Positions 45,561-53,084 of a DNA stretch of 64,000 nt are shown piece by piece. Origin of the DNA: Winkia neuii subsp. neuii DSM 8576. Lineage in GTDB: Bacteria; Actinomycetota; Actinomycetes; Actinomycetales; Actinomycetaceae. Numbering within the stretch: position 1 is the stretch's first letter; each line of letters begins with the position of its first letter. A program made the translations under genes and the position numbers. Location of the stretch: NCBI RefSeq assembly GCF_000420405.1, contig NZ_ATUW01000005.1:120622-184621 (forward strand). Direction: 5' to 3'. The notes beneath the pieces were generated by a model. That model saw only the letters and a program-made list of their open reading frames with translations, did no database searches and was not told the origin of the DNA.

Positions 45561-45968
45561 ATCGACATTACCCCAACCAGGCTACGGCCGCTCTAACTTA
45601 TGTGGTCAACCTAGCCAGAGGCATATAGGCTAGCCACCTACCACAAGACGTCTCAGTGTTCACAGCATAACCGCCCAGCAAATATAAATTACAGGTTTAT
45701 ACAAATTCTAATAGTTGTTCACGATCCAAATCTAATTAGGCCGGCAAGCCTTATTTACCCGTTTTAACGATTACTAAATTAGTCGGGCACTTCACTGGGC
45801 CGTACGTTAGAAACCTCCGCAGCGACGGGGTTACATATCTACCAATATCGACCTATCCACCTTGCAGGGAGGAAGAATTGGTTTGTAAAATAAGCTCACA
45901 CTTTCCCAAAGATTTATCTAGTTTGTGATAGTTGTTTAACTCTTTTACTTCCCCGTAGACTCATTCCA

Positions 45969-46114
45969 GTACCTTCCTCGTAGGGTACATACTGGTGGCA
46001 AGTCGGGGCGAGTATTACCTGTGATATATATTCACAGCGTTGCCCCGCCTTGCGTAATATCTACCGCGTATCACACCTGCGCCCGCCTCAAAATGGCGGG
46101 CGCATATTTTATTT
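45969..46114 (+). ncRNA. Three-hairpin element, copy C, with intrinsic terminator
   Basis: P1: GTACC (45969-45973)/GGTAC (45984-45988). P2: GCAAG-CGGGGC (45998-46009) with GCCCCG-CTTGC (46042-46053), and inner CTGTGA/TCACAG. P3: TGCGCCCGCC (46078-46087)/GGCGGGCGCA (46095-46104), followed by TATTTTATTTT, a clear plus-strand terminator. Confidence 0.6.
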
Positions 46115-46179
46115 TGTTTATAATCTATACAATATGTTGAGGTTGTTAAAACCTACGCCCCTTACCTACAATGATTTTC

Positions 46180-46335
46180 ATACCCGGTTATTTCTAGGGT
46201 ATTTACCAACACCTGCCGGGGCGGATCTTCCATGTTGGATGTGTATTCGGCTCCGTCCCGGCTTGTGTGGGGTTTCATCGGTAACATTTGGCCCGCTCAC
46301 CGCATCCCTGCGAAGGTGAGCGGGTTTACCTTATA
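46180..46335 (+). ncRNA. Three-hairpin element, copy D
   Basis: P1: ATACCC (46180-46185)/GGGTAT (46197-46202). P2: GCCGGGGCGGA (46215-46225) with TCCGTCCCGGC (46252-46262), extended outward by ACAC/GTGT. P3: CCCGCTCACC (46292-46301)/GGTGAGCGGG (46315-46324), then TTTACCTTATA. Confidence 0.6.
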
Positions 46336-46737
46336 TACTGCCTCTTTTTCAGGCTAAATACTGCCGCAAAGGCCCACTCTTGCCAGAGTGCACGCAGCTC
46401 CTACTTTGAGTTTTCAAGCATGAGTGAAAGTTACAAAAGCGGTGCTAACCGCTATGCATATTACTAAATGCAACTCAATCATTGCCCGCCTGTAGGCTGA
46501 TGCAAGCTGAAGCTGGAGCGAGTGCGCAAACTCAGCGCTGGGACAAACTCCTAACACTACCACGCGCAAGATGGCCACTGGCAGGGCGGCAGCAAACATC
46601 CATCCTCCTTGACATTCCCCGCATCTAAATCGAGGGGTCTTACTACAGCACAAGAACTCTCAGCGACTTACCAAAACTAAGAATTCTAAGAAATTTGACC
46701 TTGTTTTGAAGCCGGCAAGCACTAAAGCTTAACTAAG

Positions 46738-46751
46738 TTAGGGTCCCCTAA
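46738..46751. promoter_or_regulatory. DtxR-like palindrome before the LRR surface-protein gene
   Basis: TTAGG-GTCC-CCTAA, within a perfect GTTAGGG-TC-CCCTAAC (46737-46752), 20 bases before the ATG. It has the same TTAGG-N4-CCTAA core as the site at 40223. Confidence 0.5.
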
Positions 46752-46771
46752 CCCCACAGCGAGGAGGTCTC

Positions 46772-48988
46772 ATGAAAAGAACTACCGGGGCAGCAATGTT
46801 GCTAGCCCTTGTTGCCAGTTTGGGCTTTAGTCCCATAGCTCATAGCGAGGACGCTAAAGTCGACAAGGATTTTGCCGCCTGTCTAAAGACCCAAGCCAGC
46901 ATAACCGTAGAAGATGGTAAGTGGCCCGACCAGGCCAAGCTAGATGCCGTCAAGAAGTTTCAGTGCAGCTCATTCAAAGGTCTTTCAAAGCTGCGCAATT
47001 TAGAAGAATTTAAATTCAAGAAAAAATACCAATACGACAATGACGCGGTACCAGTTGACGATCTAGCCCAGCTTTCGAAACTTACAAAGCTAAAGAAGCT
47101 GACACTGGTCAAGGCCGGGATTCGAGACATCTCGTTTTTGAAGGACTTGGTTAACCTCGAAGAGCTTGACTTGCATGCTGACTTCCTTTCTTTCCGGCCA
47201 GATCTTGTAGCAGAGAACAAGATTACCGACGCCTCGGCGCTCTCCGGCTTGAAAAAGCTTAAGAAACTGAATCTGAACAACAACCTGGTGGCAGATCTTT
47301 CTCCGCTAGCCGGCCTTACCGACTTGGAAGAATTGAAGCTCGGTCACGATAGTCCAAACAGCACCACCTATGAGGTCAAGGAACAACCCGAAGAACACGG
47401 CCTCAAACTAATTACTGACCTTTCCCCTCTGGCTGGGCTTACGAAGCTTACTTGGCTAGATCTCGAACGGAACACGGTCCAGGATGTAAGCGCCCTAAAG
47501 GGCCTGAGTAAGCTGAAATTTTTGGACCTAGATGACAACTACGTTCACGACTTGCGCCCGGTTTGCCCAATCAATATCAAATCGATCCGCGCTCGGGTCC
47601 AGCCTGGATATGCTCTTTACACTCCCATCTATGCTGAAGTGAATAAACCTGCGCCACTTGTATACGACTGCACCGGAGTGCTGCCAATGGCCAAGACTGA
47701 ATATGAGGCCGGAACGAGTGGCCTAAAGAAGTATTCTGATACAGATCCGCTAGTTTTCACCAAAGCCGGTAACCATTCGATGGTTTTCCAAAGCGATAAG
47801 ATGCCTTACTTTGATGTGAAGAATTATCCCAATGATCGGCGCCCACGCCAGGTAACTTACATTGTTATACCCGCTAAACCTGCCGACAAGGTTGAGGCTA
47901 CCAATTGGATTGACTCGAGGGATGGCGGTGCCAAGGATTGCCAAGCCGGCAAGGTGAAGCAGACCCGAACGGTAACTACTACCTCACATAAATGGGACCG
48001 CGTGGCCAAAAAGTGGCTGCTAGATAAGGCTACTGCCGCAACCAAGACGGAGTCTCAAATGCGGCCTATGACCGACGCAGAGCTGAAGACGTGTGCTGGC
48101 GATGCACCTAAAGCTAAGGTTGAGGCAACCGATTGGGCTGACGCAGCTAACGGTAAGGATTGCGCCAAGAAAACGGTGAAGCAGACCCGCAAAATAACCA
48201 CTACCCCGTACACGTGGGATATAGCTAAGCGCGCCTGGGTGCTCGACACGGTTACGGCCAAGGTCATAACGGAAGAACAAGCCCGTGCCATGACCGACGC
48301 AGAGCTGAAGGTCTGTGCCGGTGGTCCACCTGAGTCTAAGGTCGAGGCAACCGATTGGACAGATGCGCCCCAGACCGATGCCAAAGACTGCACTAAGCAG
48401 ACAGTCAAGCAAACTCGCAAGGTAACTACAACCCCGTACACGTGGAACTCCGCCGCGCATAAGTGGGAGTTGGACAGCGATAACGCCACCGCCAAGGCCG
48501 AGACTCAGATGCGCGAAATGACTGGTGCGGAAAAAGCTACTTGCGAGGCAGGACATGTAGTTCCGCCCTCAACCGATAAAGTCGAGTGGGCTCTTTCTCC
48601 AACTACACCCGGAAAATCGGTTCGACTTGAGAAAAAGAAGGGTACCGTCCCCCCTCACACCAAGCTGCTCGTTGAGGGCCCCGGCGTTGCCAAACTGAAC
48701 AAGGATGGCTCGCTTACAGTTACTCCCGACGCGAACGCCACCCCGGGCGAAAAAATCACTGTGACTTTGTTTGACGCCAAAGGCAGGCTTCTCGGCAAGG
48801 TAAGCATCCCTGTTGCCAAGGCGATGATCGTTCCTGCCCCGCAAGATAGGCCGGAGAACCTGCCACCTAAGCGGCCGGTAACTTCGAATAGGCTTTCAGC
48901 AACGGGAACCGGTGTTGCAGGGTTTATTTGCCTATCCCTAGCTCTGGCCACAGCTGGAACGCTTCTGCTGCGGCGCCGTAGAGCCTAG
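46772..48988 (+). CDS. Cell-wall-anchored leucine-rich repeat surface protein
   Basis: 738 residues. Sec signal (to about residue 25, AHSED). Internalin-like LRRs follow at about 70-270 (LSKLTKLKKLTLVKAG, LSGLKKLKKLNLNNNLV, LAGLTDLEELKLGHD, LSKLKFLDLDDNYV). Then three ~75-residue repeats (about 371-600) with KVEATDW, KQTRKVTTTPYTW and two Cys each. A linker and the sorting signal LSATG with a hydrophobic stretch and RRRRA end the protein; it should be linked to the wall by a housekeeping sortase. AGGAGG precedes the ATG. Likely an adhesin. Confidence 0.9.
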   Translation: MKRTTGAAMLLALVASLGFSPIAHSEDAKVDKDFAACLKTQASITVEDGKWPDQAKLDAVKKFQCSSFKGLSKLRNLEEFKFKKKYQYDNDAVPVDDLAQLSKLTKLKKLTLVKAGIRDISFLKDLVNLEELDLHADFLSFRPDLVAENKITDASALSGLKKLKKLNLNNNLVADLSPLAGLTDLEELKLGHDSPNSTTYEVKEQPEEHGLKLITDLSPLAGLTKLTWLDLERNTVQDVSALKGLSKLKFLDLDDNYVHDLRPVCPINIKSIRARVQPGYALYTPIYAEVNKPAPLVYDCTGVLPMAKTEYEAGTSGLKKYSDTDPLVFTKAGNHSMVFQSDKMPYFDVKNYPNDRRPRQVTYIVIPAKPADKVEATNWIDSRDGGAKDCQAGKVKQTRTVTTTSHKWDRVAKKWLLDKATAATKTESQMRPMTDAELKTCAGDAPKAKVEATDWADAANGKDCAKKTVKQTRKITTTPYTWDIAKRAWVLDTVTAKVITEEQARAMTDAELKVCAGGPPESKVEATDWTDAPQTDAKDCTKQTVKQTRKVTTTPYTWNSAAHKWELDSDNATAKAETQMREMTGAEKATCEAGHVVPPSTDKVEWALSPTTPGKSVRLEKKKGTVPPHTKLLVEGPGVAKLNKDGSLTVTPDANATPGEKITVTLFDAKGRLLGKVSIPVAKAMIVPAPQDRPENLPPKRPVTSNRLSATGTGVAGFICLSLALATAGTLLLRRRRA

Positions 48989-48998
48989 TACACACGAA

Positions 48999-49035
48999 GT
49001 TGGCTCCCCCGGCAAGGCTGCGGGAGCCAACTTTT
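48999..49035 (+). terminator. Terminator of the LRR protein gene
   Basis: GTTGGCTCCC (48999-49008) pairs with GGGAGCCAAC (49022-49031), followed by TTTT. Confidence 0.85.
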
Positions 49036-49084
49036 ATGCCCAAATTCTTCTTCCACTCAAGATAAGTACGACAAAGAGGTTTGC

Positions 49085-52000
49085 ATGTTAAAAAGAACAA
49101 TCCTCGTCTGTGCCTTAGCTACTTGTTTAAGTGCACCGGCAACGTTGGCCGCAACAGCGGCCCCTACCCCCGAAAAAGCTGCGAGTACTGCCGATTCGGA
49201 TGAGCGCAGATGGGGCGGTATAGACGGCTCCCGCTACGGCGACAGTATCCGCAAGACTGCGCGCATTACCTATCCTGATGCCGGGATAAGCCCCCAAATG
49301 TCCTGCAACGTCGTGGGTGTTGGGGGCACGGACATGATTTTCCTAGACAAAAAGGCTAAAAAGCTTCACATCGTTGACCACATTCCTTACGGTTTGGATC
49401 AAGAAGAGGATGAACGGTCGATCCTAACTCAGCCTGGAGCCATGCATGTTAATTTGCCGCCTGGCGATGATTGGCAGATTAGTTGTGTCAAACGGGCCCG
49501 GGGAGAAAACCCAACTATTGCGGTTGCAAGTAAGAATAAGGTCTACATTGCCCAGGTAGACAAACTTGCTGACGGTAAGGACTTCCCTATTGCCTCAACC
49601 TATACTTTTGACGCAGACGTGTCTTCTATCGCTGCTTTAACCCCGAGTCTCGATGCGCCCGGCATGGTCGTGGCCTCAGGCGGTAAAGTCTATTACTTCG
49701 ACTCCATCAAGGAAGGAGAGAAGAAGGGGATTTCCGCAGCAAAAACATGGAAAGGCTTTGACGAAAAGACCCAACTGACTCCCCTAAACTACGCCCTCGG
49801 TGACGACATAACGGTAGGCGCTTCCACGCCCGGTAACAACGTCGTCTACGCGATTCCCACAGGCGCAGATGCGGGCCTGGTAACAGACGTTGCCACAACT
49901 ATTAGGGCTACCGGGGGTGAGTTCGGTACATCGATGGTCGCAATCGGGGATGTAAACGGGGACGAGATCGATGACTTTGCCGTTGGCGCCCCTTCAGCCA
50001 ACGACAATACCGGGGCTGTGGCAGTGATCTTTGGTTCGAAAGAGGGGCCGGGCACTATAAGCGTTGATGTGTCTTCTAACTCCGAGGGAGCTGTCACGCG
50101 GGAGTCTAAGCCGGCTGGGACTTTACTTCGGAGCGCAACGCCTAGCAAAATTGGCACCTCGCTCGCCTATATTCCCCAGTATGATCCCGATAATCCCGGT
50201 GCACTGGTTATTTCTCGTCCTAAAGACGCTGAGCACCCCGGTGCCGTGATTGTTAGCGAAAAGGCCTTAGGAAAAAACTGGAACTCTGGTCTTGGCATAG
50301 ATGCCATAAGCGCTAAGATGAAGGTCCAGTTGGCCAGCGAAGAAGGCGCCACGGGCGATGGCGGCTACCACGTTGGCACTGTTGCCCCGGATAATTCAGA
50401 CACAGACCTGACCGGCGTCTACACCATAGACACTAAGGGAAAGGTTGACGTGTGGACAGTAGATATGCGTCGCCAAACCGGCACCACCAAGCCGGTAAAG
50501 CCACGCTACCCTCAGCCCCCAGCGCCATCGGCTGAGCCTGCCTATGAGCCTGTTGATAAAACTGATGAGAAGTCTTGGCTTGGAGAGTTCACTTCCGGTT
50601 TTGGTGGCTCTCTTGCAAAGGGTAGATGCGACGTTACTGGCGACGGTAAACCCGATTTGATAACCGGCAGCGCCGTTCGCTCCGAGTACAAATTTGATCC
50701 GTATTATGAGGATTCGACTCCAACTCATGGGTGGGTTTTCAACGTTACCGGCCAGGTCCAGATTATTCCAGGTGGTACCCCCGGCGGAAAGGCACACCCC
50801 AATAAGAAAGTAATTTCTATTCTTGGGCCAAAGCAGACTCAGGATCCTGCAGCCGATGCTGCAGCTGGATTCTCCGTTGCTTGTCTTGGCGACGTAAACG
50901 GGGACGGCGTAGATGATATTGCGACCTCTTCGGTAACCATGGGCCGTGTTTGGGTTATTTATGGGGGTAAGGATCTGGCTGAGACTGACCTAAATAACCT
51001 GGATAAGTCCAGGGGATACTACGTTGATATGCCTCATGAGATGGGCGCCGCGGGATTCCAGGTTACCCGTGTCGGCGATCTGGATGGCGATGGTCTGAGT
51101 GATGTTGGTTTCGTAGTTTCTAATACCGCTTTGGCGATGGGTGATTCTACTAAGACTTTCGGTTCGGCGATTGTGGTCAAAGGTAACAAGGATGGGCGTA
51201 TCGTAAAACTGCATGATTTCGATGCACCGAATGAAGATGTGCTTTGGCGCGTCGATTCTCCGGCCGGACATACCCTCAATGCTTTTAGTCCTGTGGGCGA
51301 CGTAAACGGGGATGGCAACGAAGACTATGTTGTAGCTGATTTTAACAGTTTCACGAAAGCGAGCACTGTTCCTGGCAAAGCCTGGGTGCTTTACGGAGCT
51401 AAGAAGTCGGCGCCTAAGATTGGCTATGAACTAGCTATCTCGGATGATGCATCCTACAGGCTCGGTGCTGGTAACTCCATTGCTCCGGCCGGTGACGTAG
51501 ATAAGGATGGTCTAGCCGACTTTGTTATTGGTTTCGATGGTGGAGCCCTAAAGCACCAAGCCGAGGGCGGTATCGCCCTGGTTTATGGGGTGAAAGATGC
51601 CGGGGGTAAGCGCACTATTACCCCGGCAAATGAGGGCGCTTTAGATGCCAATATTTCTGTTATTACGGGTCCTTCTAAAGGAAGTTCGTTTGGTTGGTCA
51701 GCCGACGTTTCCGATGGCCTACTTGCTGTTGGCGCCTTCGGGGAGGCCAAGAACGGGAAGGCTTACCTTATGCGTCTTACTGACGTTCCCAAAGGTATTA
51801 CGTCCGTCGCTAAGCTTGGCGGTAAAGTCAAGATCATATCTACCTCTGGTGAGCGCGCCCGCTTTGGCCGCTCAGTAGCTTTCGTTGGCGACTATTTGGG
51901 TAAGTCTACTCTGGCTATTGGCGGCGACGGTGTTATTGACGATGCCGCAGCTAAAGAAGAAGGCTACGCGCACTCGGCTCATATCCTCGCTATCGCTACC

Positions 52001-52399
52001 GAAAAGATAGCTCCTAAGCCGGGTAAGACAGATGGCAATGCCCAAACTGAAACCCCCGGTAGTACCGACAGTGGCACTCAAACTGAACGGCCTGGTACAG
52101 CAGATTCCGGTACCCAGACAGAGAAACTGGGCAAGACTGATGCCGGTACGCAGACTGGCACACCTGGCAAGGTAGACGGGGCCACTCAAGCTGACAGACC
52201 AGGTAAGGTTCACGATTCGGCTAATCCCAACCAACCTGGTGGGGCTGACGGTCGCAGTCTAACTAGGCAGACTCATGTGGCAGGCAAAAAGGCTCACGAG
52301 CTTGCTTCAACCGGTAGCATCGCACTGGTTGCTATGGTACTTGCGCTGGTGGGTATTGGTTGTGGCGGCGCCGCAATCTACTTGAGAAGAAATAAGTAG
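49085..52399 (+). CDS. Cell-wall-anchored FG-GAP beta-propeller surface protein
   Basis: 1104 residues. Sec signal to about residue 25. Several FG-GAP/integrin-alpha-like blades are marked by calcium loops DVNGDEIDDFAVGAP, DVTGDGKPDLITG, DVNGDGVDDIATS, DLDGDGLSDVGFV, DVNGDGNEDYVVA and DVDKDGLADFVIG. A stalk of about six 12-residue PGKTDxGTQTEx-like repeats (nt 52019-52249) precedes the LASTG sorting signal, hydrophobic helix and LRRNK. The gene has its own terminator, and AGAGG before ATG 49085. Probably an adhesin or ligand-binding propeller. Confidence 0.92.
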   Translation: MLKRTILVCALATCLSAPATLAATAAPTPEKAASTADSDERRWGGIDGSRYGDSIRKTARITYPDAGISPQMSCNVVGVGGTDMIFLDKKAKKLHIVDHIPYGLDQEEDERSILTQPGAMHVNLPPGDDWQISCVKRARGENPTIAVASKNKVYIAQVDKLADGKDFPIASTYTFDADVSSIAALTPSLDAPGMVVASGGKVYYFDSIKEGEKKGISAAKTWKGFDEKTQLTPLNYALGDDITVGASTPGNNVVYAIPTGADAGLVTDVATTIRATGGEFGTSMVAIGDVNGDEIDDFAVGAPSANDNTGAVAVIFGSKEGPGTISVDVSSNSEGAVTRESKPAGTLLRSATPSKIGTSLAYIPQYDPDNPGALVISRPKDAEHPGAVIVSEKALGKNWNSGLGIDAISAKMKVQLASEEGATGDGGYHVGTVAPDNSDTDLTGVYTIDTKGKVDVWTVDMRRQTGTTKPVKPRYPQPPAPSAEPAYEPVDKTDEKSWLGEFTSGFGGSLAKGRCDVTGDGKPDLITGSAVRSEYKFDPYYEDSTPTHGWVFNVTGQVQIIPGGTPGGKAHPNKKVISILGPKQTQDPAADAAAGFSVACLGDVNGDGVDDIATSSVTMGRVWVIYGGKDLAETDLNNLDKSRGYYVDMPHEMGAAGFQVTRVGDLDGDGLSDVGFVVSNTALAMGDSTKTFGSAIVVKGNKDGRIVKLHDFDAPNEDVLWRVDSPAGHTLNAFSPVGDVNGDGNEDYVVADFNSFTKASTVPGKAWVLYGAKKSAPKIGYELAISDDASYRLGAGNSIAPAGDVDKDGLADFVIGFDGGALKHQAEGGIALVYGVKDAGGKRTITPANEGALDANISVITGPSKGSSFGWSADVSDGLLAVGAFGEAKNGKAYLMRLTDVPKGITSVAKLGGKVKIISTSGERARFGRSVAFVGDYLGKSTLAIGGDGVIDDAAAKEEGYAHSAHILAIATEKIAPKPGKTDGNAQTETPGSTDSGTQTERPGTADSGTQTEKLGKTDAGTQTGTPGKVDGATQADRPGKVHDSANPNQPGGADGRSLTRQTHVAGKKAHELASTGSIALVAMVLALVGIGCGGAAIYLRRNK

Positions 52400-52405
52400 C
52401 TAGCC

Positions 52406-52437
52406 TTTTGGCCCCCACTTTTCGGTGGGGGCCAAAA
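52406..52437 (+). terminator. Terminator of the propeller protein gene
   Basis: TTTTGGCCCCCAC (52406-52418) pairs with GTGGGGGCCAAAA (52425-52437); the flanking A and T runs allow action on both strands. Confidence 0.88.
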
Positions 52438-53084
52438 CTCTTAATAGGCTGACATGTGAAAGTTGATACTGTCGAATAAAAAGTATAAGGGCTGGGATTG
52501 CCAAACTTCGCAAACACTTGCCACAATAAAAGTGCCTATCGTACAGATGGTTGTCTATTTTCTAGGTGGGTCGGGACATGCCCCCGGTCCACCACCCTTT
52601 TTAATGTCACCAATAGGAATGCCTAGGGCCAGTACATTTATCACTGCCCCCCTCGCCCTGCCTAAATATCGGAGCAAATTCGCATTACGTCTCTACGTGC
52701 GCAAACCCGAATATAGGTAAATTGGCGCCATCAATATCTAATATTTCTTGGAAATTCTCTTCTGTAAGACAAGCGTGGAAGCTGGCGAAAATACCTTAAA
52801 ATAGTGAAACCCCAGCTCTTATTGCTTAGAGAAAATGAGGAGCTGGGGTCCACCGCACGCCCCCTGGTCCCTTCCACTGCAACACCGAAGCGCTGCCTAG
52901 GGGCGTACACAAAAATAATAAGAACTTTCCTTCTAGCTGATCAATCAAATACGAGTCTGATTTATTAGGTTTATTTTCTTTTCTATGAAGAGTCTTTGAA
53001 AGCCCGCTTTACTCTTCCATTTTTTATCGTGGCTAAGTTAGGTTAACTCGTGATATAGATGTCGATATTTTGTCGGAGAGGTAA
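52438..53084. other. Gene-free interval with two hairpins
   Basis: No convincing gene in 647 bases. GGTGG-GT-CGGG (52565-52575)/CCCG-GT-CCACC (52583-52593), then ACCCTTTTT, is a plus-strand terminator-like hairpin with no gene before it. ACCCCAGCTC (52809-52818)/GAGCTGGGGT (52840-52849) is a second. AGTTA-GGT-TAACT (53036-53048) lies before the next gene and contains one TTAGG half-site. Confidence 0.5.

Larger units (their letters stand above)
44844..46771. other. 1.9-kb tract without protein genes
   Basis: Besides the four three-hairpin elements it holds CTAGCC/GGCTAG within TGTGGT/ACCACA (about 45601-45665), possibly a decayed element. 46336-46690 shows no convincing gene; a -35-like TTGACC at 46695-46700 may begin the LRR gene promoter. 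Short open frames here lack ribosome binding sites. Confidence 0.6.

Noticed and set aside
45417..46335. Three-hairpin elements as integron attC sites
   Set aside because: No integrase gene, no open cassettes between copies, and P1-P2-P3 order with terminators fits RNA better.
46414..46653. 79-codon minus-strand frame
   Set aside because: No ribosome binding site, no recognisable domain, odd Cys-rich start.
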